A stretch of 64,000 nucleotides of DNA from CAVZAB01 sp963773155 (GCA_963773155.1 CAVZAB010000016.1:88968-152967), one strand, 5' to 3'; shown: positions 25,370-34,666, counted from the stretch's first letter. Notes: generated from the sequence alone by a model not told the origin. Program-made: numbers and translations.

Positions 25370-26251
25370 TCAGCTGCCCTTGGCCCGCAAGGCGAGCCAG
25401 ACGCCGAACAATATCAAGGCTGCCGCGAGAAAAAGACCGCCGCTCAAGCTTTCGCCGAGCAGGAATGCGGCGAGAATTACGCCTGTAACTGGCTGAAAGA
25501 ACTGGAAAAGGCCGACCTTCGCTATGCCGCCCTGGCCGAGCGCCCAGTACCAGAGAACATAGCCGACAACTGTCACGCCAATCGCCAGATAAAGGATGGC
25601 AAGCCAGCCCGAAGCCGAAACGGACGCGAAGACAGCGGCGCCAATGGCAAGCGGCAAAAGCGGCAAAAGCGCCAGGCTGGCGATAATGGCGCCCCAGAAA
25701 GTCGCGCCCTTCGACGGATAGCCGCTCTGCTGCAGCTTGGCGCCGCAGACATAGCCGAGACTGGCAAACGCGGTCGAAACAAAGATTAGGCCATCGCCGA
25801 TCAGGCCAGCCTGGCCGCCGCCAAGGCGCTCTCGGGTCAAAATCAGAACGGCCTCGCCGACCAGCGCCACGGCACAGCCGAACCAAAACAGCCTGGCCGG
25901 CACCTTGCGCTCGAACAGCGTGGCGACAATGCCGGTCAGAACGGGCAGAAAGGCAAGGATCATGGCGCCGTGGATAGCCGATGTCCGCTGCTGACCGATC
26001 GAAAAAAGCATGGGAAAACCGATAAAGCCGCAGAAAGCCGACAGCGCCAACAACAGGCGCTGCGCTTTTGTCGCGGGCGGCGGCATCCGCGTCCAAAGCA
26101 CGATCGCCAGCGCCAGCCCGCCGCCCATGACCGTCCGCAAAATGGCGACAAGAACGGGCGGCAGTTCGCTGACCGCAAGTTTGGTGGCGACCGGCGAGGC
26201 GCCCCACAGCACGACAGCAAGGCCGGCGGCGGCAACTACCGACAATTTCAT
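25370..26251 (-). CDS. EamA/DMT-family (RhaT-like) transporter
   Basis: A 293-residue membrane protein with ten hydrophobic segments in two EamA repeats. The N-terminal repeat begins VVLWGASPVATKLAV and LPPVLVAILRTVMGG. The C-terminal one includes YVLWYWALGQGGIAKVGLF and FQPVTGVILAAFLLGES, the family's signature before the last helices. It probably exports a metabolite or amino acid. The ATG at 26251 has GGGGGAT 4 bases upstream, so the longer open frame to 26488 is not used. It is divergent from the DUF1989 gene. Confidence 0.88.
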   Translation of the reverse strand: MKLSVVAAAGLAVVLWGASPVATKLAVSELPPVLVAILRTVMGGGLALAIVLWTRMPPPATKAQRLLLALSAFCGFIGFPMLFSIGQQRTSAIHGAMILAFLPVLTGIVATLFERKVPARLFWFGCAVALVGEAVLILTRERLGGGQAGLIGDGLIFVSTAFASLGYVCGAKLQQSGYPSKGATFWGAIIASLALLPLLPLAIGAAVFASVSASGWLAILYLAIGVTVVGYVLWYWALGQGGIAKVGLFQFFQPVTGVILAAFLLGESLSGGLFLAAALILFGVWLALRAKGS

Positions 26252-26427
26252 TGATCCCCCTGCCCGTTCGAGTCCAGCAAGCCTGCCCCTCGGGGCCGGA
26301 TCGTCCGCCGCTGTTCGAACTTGAATTTCAGCATGGCGGGCGTGAATTGCCGCTGGTAGGCTGAACCGTGACATGCCGGCTCTGCGCCCGACGCAGGGCC
26401 GGTCCATCCCGGATCGAGGACGAACCG

Positions 26428-27021
26428 ATGCTGATGCAAATCCCGGCGCGCGGCGGCACTGCAGTGAGGGCGAGGAAGGGCCAGTCAATCGCGATCATCA
26501 ACACCCATGGTCAGCAGGTCGTCGACACTTGGGCGTTTGTCGCCACCGATCTCGGCCAGTTCATGTCGATGGAGCACACCCGGGCCGGCCTCAGGCGGCT
26601 CATTCCAAGGCTGGGCGATTCTTTCTTGACCAACCATCGCGCGCCCATTCTGACCCTTGTTGCCGACACGTCGCCCGGCATCCACGACACATTGTTGGCC
26701 GCCTGCGACGTGTGGCGCTATCAGGGTCTGGGATGCACAGATTATCACGACAATTGCACCGACAATCTCAGCCGGGCGATGGCCGGACTCGGCCTCGACG
26801 CCGGCCGGACGCCAGCACCGCTCAATCTGTTCATGAACATACCCTGGACCGGCGCAGGTGACCTGAGCTTCGAGCCGCCGAAGTCGAAGCCAGGCGACAC
26901 AGTGGTCCTGCGCGCCGAATGCGATCTCGTCATTGCGTTTTCGGCCTGCCCTCAGGACCTGATGCCGATCAACGGCCTAGCCAATAAGCCGACCGAAGCG
27001 CATTTCGAAATCCGCGATTGA
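26428..27021 (+). CDS. Urea carboxylase-associated (DUF1989) family protein
   Basis: 197 residues. Family features are IPARGGTAVRARKGQSIAII, then GQQVVDTWAF, SMEHTRAGLRRL and CTDYHDNCTDNL, with NLFMNIPW near the C-terminus. DUF1989 proteins usually lie beside urea carboxylase/allophanate hydrolase genes or aminomethyltransferase-like genes, and recent work links some to guanidine or urea metabolism. None of those partners is present here. The ATG at 26428 was chosen because GAGG lies 8 bases upstream; the frame is open 20 codons further. Confidence 0.82.
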   Translation: MLMQIPARGGTAVRARKGQSIAIINTHGQQVVDTWAFVATDLGQFMSMEHTRAGLRRLIPRLGDSFLTNHRAPILTLVADTSPGIHDTLLAACDVWRYQGLGCTDYHDNCTDNLSRAMAGLGLDAGRTPAPLNLFMNIPWTGAGDLSFEPPKSKPGDTVVLRAECDLVIAFSACPQDLMPINGLANKPTEAHFEIRD

Positions 27022-27327
27022 GACGGCCGAGCGGTCGAGCGCCGCCGCCTAGATTCCGAAAAGCACCGGCAGACATAGCGGCCAATGCCGATCGGCCGGC
27101 TACCAGGCGTTGCCGACTTCGCTCGGCGCGGCGCAGCAAAGCCGCGAATGTTTGTTAACCACAAAGCGACAAGCATGTGGACCAAATTCGAGAAGGTCGA
27201 GAGACTCGACGGATTGAAACCGGATCCGGTGTTGCAACAGGCATCCCGTGCGTGATTTTCGACATTGTGGCCCAAGAGCCGAGAATGCTAGGCTTGCGAG
27301 CTCTTCGAGCTGAACCCAGAGAGTGTC
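27022..27327 (+). other. Intergenic stretch before the methyltransferase gene
   Basis: 306 bp. No convincing gene was seen. It presumably holds the promoter of the plus-strand methyltransferase gene. Base composition is somewhat more AT-rich around 27150-27300 than in the neighbouring genes. Confidence 0.4.
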
Positions 27328-28086
27328 ATGGCCCCCTCATTGCTTAAGACACTCACTGCCGCCGTGAACAAGTCACTGGCGCCGGTCGGGGTGAAAATCA
27401 CCGGTATCGATCATCATGACTGGAGCGATGTCGGAAACTTCATTCCGTTCGAGCGGACCATGGATGCGGCGCGCGTCGCCGGAATGTCGGTCGCTGACTA
27501 CGTTGACAGCGTCATGAACGGGGTACCTGGTTCGTCGCAGAACACTGTCGACAAGATGGCCTCGTTGGGCGTGTTTTCAAAGCCGATGCAGACGGTGGTC
27601 GAGATCGGCCCCGGGACAGGGCGCTACCTCGAGAAGGTTCTAAAGGTTGACCGGCCCGCGCGCTACGAGATCTACGAGACTGCGGGGCCATGGTCTACCT
27701 ACCTCGTCAAGGAGTACGACGTCGTCCTGCAACCAACCGACGGCTATTCACTGGCATCGACCGCAGACCTTAGTGTCAGCATGGTGCATGCCCACAAGGT
27801 CTTCAGCACGGTGCCGTTCATGGTCACCTGCTGCTATTGGCTGGAGATGGCAAGGGTAATCCGGCCGGGCGGCTGGGCGGTTTTCGATGTCGTTACCGAG
27901 CGCTGCTTCGCTGGAGATGCCGTGCAAAGCTGGGCCAAGTCCGGAATTCGCCATGGCTCCTATCCGGCCCTGACGCCGCGCGAGGTTGCGGTGAATTTTT
28001 TCACCGGACAGGGTTTCACGCTGGCCGGAAGTTTCATTGTGCCGATGCTGCCGGGCACCACAGAGCTTATGGTTTTCAAGCGGTAA
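27328..28086 (+). CDS. Class I SAM-dependent methyltransferase
   Basis: 252 residues. The SAM-binding motif I is VVEIGPGTGRYLEKV (about residues 91-105). An acidic motif II position follows (YEIYE), and the LEMARVIRPGGWAVFDVVTE motif is typical of class I methyltransferases. The N-terminus (about 80 residues, HHDWSDVGNFIPFERTMDAA) resembles methyltransferases found in glycan or lipid loci, but I cannot name the substrate. It stands alone between DUF1989 and a convergent phosphoesterase gene. Confidence 0.78.
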   Translation: MAPSLLKTLTAAVNKSLAPVGVKITGIDHHDWSDVGNFIPFERTMDAARVAGMSVADYVDSVMNGVPGSSQNTVDKMASLGVFSKPMQTVVEIGPGTGRYLEKVLKVDRPARYEIYETAGPWSTYLVKEYDVVLQPTDGYSLASTADLSVSMVHAHKVFSTVPFMVTCCYWLEMARVIRPGGWAVFDVVTERCFAGDAVQSWAKSGIRHGSYPALTPREVAVNFFTGQGFTLAGSFIVPMLPGTTELMVFKR

Positions 28087-28418
28087 CCCTGCTTCAGCTA
28101 GGTCCCGGCTTGGGTTGCGCCCGCGGCGAAACACGTCGTCACAAGCCGTTTCGTCGCTTCTGACCTTCGCCGTCCGGGGGCATTGGATCTGCCGAATAGG
28201 AAGACAATTCGGGCAATTGTGGCAGGCTCGCTCAAGGAGCGATCCTGAACAAATTCCCCTTCCGTGCATTGCGACCGGACGGCCGCCGAACAAGACCTCG
28301 GCGAGACCCAGATTACCCGAGCGACCAAGTACGGCCGAGGCCAGTCGACACTTTTCGGCAAGGCCGCACGCTCAGTTTCCAGGCAATAGTCAAATGCATT
28401 ATTGACCGATCACTCCGA
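28087..28418. other. Convergent intergenic stretch, no gene seen
   Basis: 332 bp between the ends of the plus-strand methyltransferase and minus-strand phosphoesterase genes. Open frames here are short and lack ribosome sites. No clear terminator hairpin with a T-run was found on either strand. Confidence 0.4.
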
Positions 28419-29696
28419 TCATTGACAATAAAGCGCCCGGGCCTTGAAGCTGCAAGTCGCCAGCACTTCGCCCGACGTCGAATAATTCTTGATCGTCCAG
28501 CCATCGGAATTGCGCTCGAGCATGGCAAAACCGAAGCGTCCCGGCGTTCCCAGACCAGTCTTGACGTGAACGCCGTTGATGACGAGCCCGCTTGGATCGC
28601 TCGGCGCCAGCCGATGCAATTCCGCCCCGCCATGCCCCGACACGATCTGCAGCGGCAGATCCTCGACATAGCTAAGCACCTGGAACGTATGTTGGTGGCC
28701 CGACAGAAAGGCTTCGACATTGGCGGGAATGTTGCCCCTTGCTGCTTGCGCGAGCGTCTTATTGTCGCCGAAGACACCACCGAGTATCGTCGCCGCCGCG
28801 GCCCAGATTGGCCGATGAAAGGCCAGCCAAACCGGGCCATTCGGGGCAAGTTTCGGTAAGTTAACAAATTGCTGGCGAAACCATTCGACCTCGCCGCGCG
28901 GGGCGCGCTCATCGGCTGCAATCGAGACATCCATGACGACCAGGGTGAGATGGCCAAGATCGACGCTGAAGGGTCTTGCCGGCGCGAGACAGCCATTGGC
29001 AGAGGGATTGGGATAGGGATCGAGCGCCCGGCTCCAACCGATCCCGCCCGCCTCGCACATTTCATGATTGCCGCGCACGAAGACGAAGGGCGCCGTCGCC
29101 AACAACGCGCGCGCCGGCTCGAAAAAATCGGCGCTCCAGACATCCCAGGTGTCGCCCGTTCGGATCTTGGCGCAATCGAGGGCGGCATCGCAACCGGGTC
29201 TGCGATAGTGCAGATCGCCAAGATGGATCACCAGATCGGGCTTGAGTCTGGCACCGTAATCGGACCCGAGCCGGAACGGCCATTGCTCGGTGTCGCTGCA
29301 ATCCTGCCCCTTCGGCCATTCGAATTTGCAGCCGGTATCACCAATTAAGAGGATCCGTTGCGGCTGCGGCCGCGGTAACGGCAAGCTTGCCGGGCCAAGC
29401 ATGACCGAGGCTGCACCGTTCGGTAGCGCGAGCGCGCATATTCGATTGGGGAACATGTCGCGCGGCACGGCCCGCACTTGCATGGCAAGCGGCCTTGCAT
29501 CGACCAGGAGGATGGGACATTTCGCGGCCTCGGTGACGACGCGCGCCTCAAGCCCGCCTGGCACATATTGGACCCAGTAGGAATCGTTCGCCGCGAAGAG
29601 GGAACCACGGGCCAGCAAAAGGGCAAACAGGCCCAAAAACAGACTGGCGCAAGGCGAGCGAACGGCGCACCAGAGGGTCGATTGGCGGACCGGCAA
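28419..29696 (-). CDS. Secreted calcineurin-like metallophosphoesterase
   Basis: 425 residues. An N-terminal signal peptide (SLFLGLFALLLARGSLFAAN) is followed by a beta-rich leader of about 100 residues. The phosphoesterase core has ILLIGDTGC, VIHLGDLHYR, VFVRGNHEMC, LAFHRPIW and FLSGHQHTFQV, which supply the metal ligands in family order. Cysteines CKFEWPKGQDC and CDAALDC suggest disulphides, fitting a periplasmic enzyme. The substrate is unknown. It follows the broken relaxase gene after only 2 bp, although the two are functionally unrelated by family. Confidence 0.85.
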   Translation of the reverse strand: MPVRQSTLWCAVRSPCASLFLGLFALLLARGSLFAANDSYWVQYVPGGLEARVVTEAAKCPILLVDARPLAMQVRAVPRDMFPNRICALALPNGAASVMLGPASLPLPRPQPQRILLIGDTGCKFEWPKGQDCSDTEQWPFRLGSDYGARLKPDLVIHLGDLHYRRPGCDAALDCAKIRTGDTWDVWSADFFEPARALLATAPFVFVRGNHEMCEAGGIGWSRALDPYPNPSANGCLAPARPFSVDLGHLTLVVMDVSIAADERAPRGEVEWFRQQFVNLPKLAPNGPVWLAFHRPIWAAAATILGGVFGDNKTLAQAARGNIPANVEAFLSGHQHTFQVLSYVEDLPLQIVSGHGGAELHRLAPSDPSGLVINGVHVKTGLGTPGRFGFAMLERNSDGWTIKNYSTSGEVLATCSFKARALYCQ

Positions 29697-29698
29697 GA

Positions 29699-31377
29699 CT
29701 ACCGCCCGACCAGGGCCGGCCCCAAGCCCAACCCAATCCCCAAACCATGCCCGGCGTTGATTGCGTCTCGTCGTCCGATCGATACCGTCATTGTCGGTTC
29801 CCTGTTCCTCTCGAAGGCCGGCCGCCAGGCCACAAAAGTGAAGCGACTCCCCCCCGCCAGGATGGCAAACCGCTCGCTGGGAAGCGAGAGGGTGCCGGCT
29901 AGTCTGCCGCTCACCTTCGCCCCCTCGCGCGGCGGGCAGAAGTCGAGGCCCAGCCGCTCACCAACCTGCTTAGCCATTCTGCCGAGCGAATGCACGCGCA
30001 GCCGTCGATAGAGGTTTCCCGGCATGGGCCCGGCCTGCCGCAAAATCCCGTTCCTTTCAAGAAAACCACGCCGCGCGCCCAGCGCGCGGCTGACCTGTTC
30101 GGCAAAGCCCAGGCCCGCTAGCGGAGCGCGGCAGCCGTGATCGATGAGCTGGTCGAGCCAGGTCGGATCGAGCGAGGTTACCAGCGCGTCGAGCCGCCGG
30201 TAGGATCGTATGTCGATCTGCCAATCGACCGCTCCATGGCCGGCCGCAAGGCTGACGATCATGCCTTGCTGCAGCCCTGCGAACTCTCGCGGCCGTGCCG
30301 GATAATGGTGCCAGATAGGCGTGCCCATCGGTCGCATCGAGGACGAGATAGGGTAGCGGCGCGGCGTCGGCTCCCGTGGTGGCGACGACCTGCCCGACCA
30401 GCGGACGCTGGCCGGCGCAAGGCCGCAGGAGCAACCGCTGATTTGGTGCCCTGTCAAGGCCCGCCCGCTCGATTTCCCTATGCAGCAAAGCCATCAGGCG
30501 GCTGCGCGTTTCGATCACACGAAGCGTTTCGTCGAAGTGCCGGTCGAGCGCGAAAGCCCCCGGCCCGCTCTCGCTGGCAAGGCCAAGACGGGTAACGAAT
30601 TGTAGGCGCCGAACGAGGTCGCAGGTTTCCTCAAGCGACAGACCTGCCGCTTCCTTCACGATCACCTGCCGATCGCGCACGAGTTCCCGCAATCGTCCGG
30701 TCGGGCCCCGTCCAGAACAGGCCGTGGGCCGGTTCGGATCGATCTCGCCGCGGGCCGGCAAGCGTCCCCAGTTCTCGGCCGAGCAGTTCGCTGGCACGGG
30801 CGCGCAATCCGTGCCGCAGATAGGCCGGCGCAATCACGAGGGCGCCGCCGCTGCTGTCGCGACCGCGCAGCGCGATGTGGCTGTGCGGCAGGCCCGTGTT
30901 GTAATGATCGACGGCGAGCCAGTCGAGACGGGCGCCAAGATCGGCCTGCGCCCGCGCCATCAGGTCGCGTACGAAGGGCTGCATGCCTTGCAGATGCCGC
31001 CCGTCCATTGGCGAAACGATGATCCGATAATGATGCGGATCGTCACGCCACTGCCGTCGGCAGACGTGCGGGTCGGGCGCCTCGTCTCTGGCGCCATAGA
31101 ATGGGCCGGGTCCCGCTTGGATCGACACGCCGTCACGCTGCAGATAGCGCAAATGATCGCCAAGACGGCCTGCACCTTTTGCGCCATGGAGCACGCAACG
31201 CACCTTGACGATGACTTGGCGTTGGTGCCGCTCGGCGCTGTGCTGCCGGCAGAGCCGCGCAATCGCGCCGCCGCGCGCGCTGCCGTTCTGGGCAGGCAGC
31301 AAGCCGCCAGCAGCGATCCGCTCGGCGCGCGCTAGGCCGAGGATTTGCCGGCCATAGGCCCGGCCCGGCCGGCTCAT
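29699..31377 (-). pseudogene. Relaxase/mobilisation protein with DUF3363 domain, frameshifted
   Basis: From the ATG at 31377, which overlaps the traF stop as ATGA, the first frame carries the relaxase features: VIVKVRCVLHG, HLRYLQRDGVS, HYRIIVSPMDG and the metal-binding HYNTGLPHSHIALRGRD. It then ends early. The sequence continues in a second frame from about 30690 (ELVRDRQVIVKEAAGLSLEE, PYLVLDATDGHAYLAPLSG). A third frame runs from about 30290 (REFAGLQQGMIVSLAAGHG, LDPTWLDQLIDHG) to the stop at 29699. Together they form a full-length DUF3363 relaxase of about 559 codons. At least two single-base shifts separate the pieces. As written it cannot make an intact relaxase. Decay and sequence error both remain possible. 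Confidence 0.85.
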
Positions 31378-31898
31378 GACCTGCCGGCGGCCGCATCGCC
31401 AGGCCAAGTCCACAGCGGCGTTACAACACCACGCAGGTCCCGCCGCGCCAGCAGACCGAAATACCGGCTGTCGAGAGATTGCGGATGCGGCAGGAACAAC
31501 ACAATATCGTCTTCGCTCAAGCGCCGGCAGCCAACCCATGCCGGCAATGATCGCGCCTGGCGATCGACGGCCAGCGCCCGGGCCATTGCTCGCCCGTTCA
31601 ATGTCACCTCGTCGCCATACCGACAGACCCAGTCGCCCTTTGCCCCATAAAGCCGCTTGAGGAGGAAGGCACCCGGCGGCAGATAGGCCCGCCCATTCAA
31701 GAAATCGGCGAGTTCCGGCGGCGGCATGACAGCCACGAGATCGCCTGGGCCTGGCACGGCCGATGGATCGAGCCAATAGAAGCCGAGCGGCGCGCTGCCC
31801 GAGGCATTGAACAGGAGACGCGGCAGCGGCGCAGGCGCGAGCCCGATAACCAGGCCGGCACCGCCGGCAAGCGCGAGAATGCCGTCTGCTCGCCGCAC
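31374..31898 (-). CDS. traF: S26-family signal peptidase-like protein TraF of the conjugation module
   Basis: 174 residues starting at a GTG (31898) with AAGG 6-7 bases upstream, one base after the HTH gene stop. One N-terminal membrane helix is followed by NASGSAPLGFYWLD, where the Ser of SAPLG is the catalytic position, and LLKRLYGAKGDWV with the catalytic Lys. This is the TraF branch of S26 peptidases, which in RP4 matures and cyclises the TrbC pilin. It overlaps the relaxase start by 4 bases. Confidence 0.88.
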   Translation of the reverse strand: MRRADGILALAGGAGLVIGLAPAPLPRLLFNASGSAPLGFYWLDPSAVPGPGDLVAVMPPPELADFLNGRAYLPPGAFLLKRLYGAKGDWVCRYGDEVTLNGRAMARALAVDRQARSLPAWVGCRRLSEDDIVLFLPHPQSLDSRYFGLLARRDLRGVVTPLWTWPGDAAAGRS

Positions 31899-31899
31899 G

Positions 31900-32112
31900 C
31901 TAGCCTTCCCGCTGCGCGGTCGAGCTGCGGCAATGGGATTGTGACCAGGCGACAAGGTCGTCGCGATGATAGCGGACCATACGCCCGTGCTTGCGAAACA
32001 ACGGGCCGCCGCCATAAACGCGCATTTTTTCCAGCGTATTCGGCTTTAGATCGAGCCAGGCCGCGGCTTCGCGCGTTGCCAGAAAGGGTCCGCCGTTCGC
32101 ATCCCTGTTCAT
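31900..32112 (-). CDS. Small helix-turn-helix (excisionase/AlpA-like) DNA-binding protein
   Basis: A 70-residue protein. FLATREAAAWLDLKPNTLEKM is a winged-HTH (MerR/excisionase-type) recognition segment, followed by the wing VYGGGPLFRKHGRMVRYHRDDL. Such proteins precede traF and the relaxase in many alphaproteobacterial mobile elements and act as excision factors or regulators. The start is the ATG at 32112 (MNRDANGG). Confidence 0.85.
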   Translation of the reverse strand: MNRDANGGPFLATREAAAWLDLKPNTLEKMRVYGGGPLFRKHGRMVRYHRDDLVAWSQSHCRSSTAQREG

Positions 32113-32228
32113 GTTCCGCCTCTCCCGTTTGGCTCCAGTTTGGACAATTCCCTCGGCTGTTTCCTGATTGGCGCAAGCTGTCCCGCTTCGCCAGTGTCGA
32201 GGCAAGCGGGGGCAAAATCGACACCCGC

Positions 32229-33011
32229 TCAGCGCAGCAATTCGCGATAGCCGCCGCCAACAAGCGCGGCGCCGCGCCGAACAATCCGCCGGATCCTGTC
32301 CTTCAGGAAGCGGCTGGGCCCGTTCCAGTCATCGACAACCCTGGCCTCGCCGAACAGCAATGTTGCGATCTGCCGATAGGAAAGGCCGCTGGTCCTGCCG
32401 TCGAGCGCGACGACAATAGCGGCGAGTTTGACACCAGGCGGGGTGGCGGAGCGCGGCAATCGGGTCGAGCCTTCGACCAGCCGTTCCAGCATGCCGATGA
32501 CCGCCGCCTTATCGCGGCAATGATCGAAGGCTTTGAGCTGGAAGACGAGATCGAAGCGGCCGGCCGGACGATTGAGGCCCTCAATGCGCAGACCGAAATC
32601 GTAGTGACCCAACTCGCAGGCAAGTTCGACGGCGCCGTCGAGCCCGATGCATAGGCCGCGAAGACCATGCCACCTGGCAAAGTCGAACGGCGCGCTTTGT
32701 CCGCTCCGCGAGGCGATGGCTGTTAGCGAACGACGATAGAGCGTCGGCAACCAGAACAGGCAGGCCTTGCGGGCGTCCAAGGCGGGATCGACGAAATGGC
32801 CAAGCCCCCAGGCTTCGGCCAGAGGGTAGCGGCGGCGCGGCCGGCACAGGATCGCACCGTCGCTGAGGCGAAACTGCGGCGGTCCGAGCGTTCGAAAGCA
32901 GCGCCAGTCACGCTGGTAGGCCTTGCTGCGGCGCAGGAATTCCCAGGCAAGGGCCGCCAAGCTCGCCTGGTGCAAATAGGCATAGGCGGCGGGATCGGGT
33001 GAGCTACGCAT
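32229..33011 (-). CDS. DUF2285 (with N-terminal DUF6499-like) protein of mobile elements
   Basis: 260 residues. The N-terminal segment (LAALAWEFLRRSKAYQRDWR) matches the transcriptional-regulator-like DUF6499 domain. The C-terminus (VVALDGRTSGLSYRQIATLL and LVGGGYRELLR) is the DUF2285 HTH-like domain. Such proteins are regular members of integrative conjugative elements in alphaproteobacteria, probably as DNA-binding regulators or replication factors. It is followed 116 bp downstream by the small HTH gene. Confidence 0.85.
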   Translation of the reverse strand: MRSSPDPAAYAYLHQASLAALAWEFLRRSKAYQRDWRCFRTLGPPQFRLSDGAILCRPRRRYPLAEAWGLGHFVDPALDARKACLFWLPTLYRRSLTAIASRSGQSAPFDFARWHGLRGLCIGLDGAVELACELGHYDFGLRIEGLNRPAGRFDLVFQLKAFDHCRDKAAVIGMLERLVEGSTRLPRSATPPGVKLAAIVVALDGRTSGLSYRQIATLLFGEARVVDDWNGPSRFLKDRIRRIVRRGAALVGGGYRELLR

Positions 33012-33014
33012 GCA

Positions 33015-33554
33015 TCAATCCGCGGCCGCAGCATCGACGAGGCGGCGCAAGGTTTGGCGCTGGCTTGGACCGGCTGCCATCGCCCATTCATAGGCGGCTT
33101 GACGCGTTGTCGCCAGCAGTACGCCGTGCTGGTTGAGGCGCGTCAACGTCGGCGAACGATCATCGGGCCGCCGCGCGACGCTCAGGTCGATCAGCACGCG
33201 CGTGTCGAAGCCGGCGGTTTGCGCGGTCAAAGCGGCAACCAGAATATCCTCGTCGAGCCAAAGCCCGCCGAGATAGAGGTACCGGCCATCGGCGCGGTCG
33301 AGTTCCGGCGAAATCGCGTCGCTCGAGAACAAAGTGAAGGGATCGGCGACAATCGTCTTGCCGATCGGTTCGGACTCGGCGGCAAGCTTGCCTGAGGCAA
33401 TCGTCACCACTGGGAGCGACAATTCATCGGTGATTCGGCGCAACAGGGCGAGGCCGTTGCCCACGTGCCGCCGGAACTTTGTCGATGGGCCGGCGGCCCT
33501 TGCGGCGGCCGGATTGAACAATGCGACCAGACTTTTTTCGATTGTCGCCAGCAT
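33015..33554 (-). CDS. Isochorismatase-like protein lacking the catalytic Cys (tentative)
   Basis: About 179 residues. The order of elements resembles the isochorismatase/cysteine hydrolase fold: VVTIASG, GKTIVADPFTLFSS, then YLYLGGLWLDEDILVAALTA, a helix and strand GFDTRVLIDLS, and LTRLNQHGVLLATTRQAAYEW. In active enzymes the GLW/GMW loop carries a catalytic Cys; here the position is in LWLDEDI, with no Cys. If the family is right, the hydrolase is degenerate. The ATG at 33554 gives a natural N-terminus; the frame is open to 33596. Its stop is 3 bp before the DUF2285 start, so the two are one operon. Confidence 0.45.
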   Translation of the reverse strand: MLATIEKSLVALFNPAAARAAGPSTKFRRHVGNGLALLRRITDELSLPVVTIASGKLAAESEPIGKTIVADPFTLFSSDAISPELDRADGRYLYLGGLWLDEDILVAALTAQTAGFDTRVLIDLSVARRPDDRSPTLTRLNQHGVLLATTRQAAYEWAMAAGPSQRQTLRRLVDAAAAD

Positions 33555-33696
33555 CGGCAAGTCCCTCACAGGAGCCGCATGAGGCCGGCCCGCCATGCAT
33601 TGATGCGGCAGTCATCGGATTGAAGGTATGGGTCGGCTCACAGCCGGTTCGATCCAGGGCAACGACGCGTGCGCTATCGCACGCGTATCTTTACCG

Positions 33697-34488
33697 TCAG
33701 CTGGCTGGTCCCGGGAACAGGCTGTCGGTTTTGCCGGTCAGCCGATAGGCGAGAAGGCCGACCCATTCCTTGGCGGCCACATCAAGTGTGTGCAGCGCAT
33801 CGATACCCAGAATATCGAGGAGCAACAGGTCGGACGCCCCGCCGGTACGGAAGTCGACGGGATAGGCCTCGACATTGAAACCGGCGCGCCGGAAGCAGCC
33901 CATCGAGCGCGGCATATGCCAGGCCGAAGTGACCAGCAGCCAATGTTCGCGCGCGGTCGGATGCAGGAGGGCCGCGGAAAATTGCGCATTCTCATAGGTA
34001 TTGCGCGCCCGCGTTTCGAGCACCAAACGGCGCGGGTCGACGCCAAACGCCGCGATTTTCTTGGCCACTTCCTCGGCCTCGGAGACCGGCTCGGCAATGC
34101 CGGTGAAGACCAGTTTCGCCTGGGGGAATTGCCGCGCCAATGCGACCAGAGCGGTAATGCGCTCGCCTGCCTCGTTCAATTTGAGTGGATTTCCCCGCGC
34201 TTCCGAAATGCGAACGTCGACAGCACCGCCGAGCACGATAATGCCGTCCGGCGGCCCGTCCCGTGCGATCTGCCATTGCGCGAAACGGTTTTCGAGCGGC
34301 AACAGCAAAGCCACGCCAAGCGGCGTCAGCGCCGCAATGAACAGGAAAGCGACCGCAACCGCGGCTAGCCCGTTGGCCGTGCGGCGATAGCGCAAAAGCG
34401 CGCAAACAGACGCGGCGCCAACGAGCAGGATAAACGCATTGCTCGGCGAAGCGAAAAACCAGACCAGCTTGGACAGGGCGTAGAACAT
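33697..34488 (-). CDS. YdcF/ElyC-family (DUF218) membrane protein
   Basis: 263 residues. Two N-terminal helices are followed by the DUF218 core: DGIIVLGGAVDV, KLVFTGI, ETRARNTYENA and WLLVTSAWHMPRSM with its conserved HM-R. In E. coli the related ElyC and SanA affect envelope/peptidoglycan precursor handling; the exact chemistry is unknown. It marks the right flank of the presumed mobile element. Confidence 0.85.
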   Translation of the reverse strand: MFYALSKLVWFFASPSNAFILLVGAASVCALLRYRRTANGLAAVAVAFLFIAALTPLGVALLLPLENRFAQWQIARDGPPDGIIVLGGAVDVRISEARGNPLKLNEAGERITALVALARQFPQAKLVFTGIAEPVSEAEEVAKKIAAFGVDPRRLVLETRARNTYENAQFSAALLHPTAREHWLLVTSAWHMPRSMGCFRRAGFNVEAYPVDFRTGGASDLLLLDILGIDALHTLDVAAKEWVGLLAYRLTGKTDSLFPGPAS

Positions 34489-34666
34489 CGGCGGCGGGCG
34501 CTCGGGCGAGAAGAGAAAAGCCAGACGCCCTGTCTAATCGGCCCCACCCGACCATTGCAAGGCAACCGCGGGAGACATTGCGCCAGCCGAACATTTTGCG
34601 CTCATTATCCGAGAATTCGTCGAACGAACTCACAAATCCTTAGCTATTCCATGCGAGACTGAGGTC

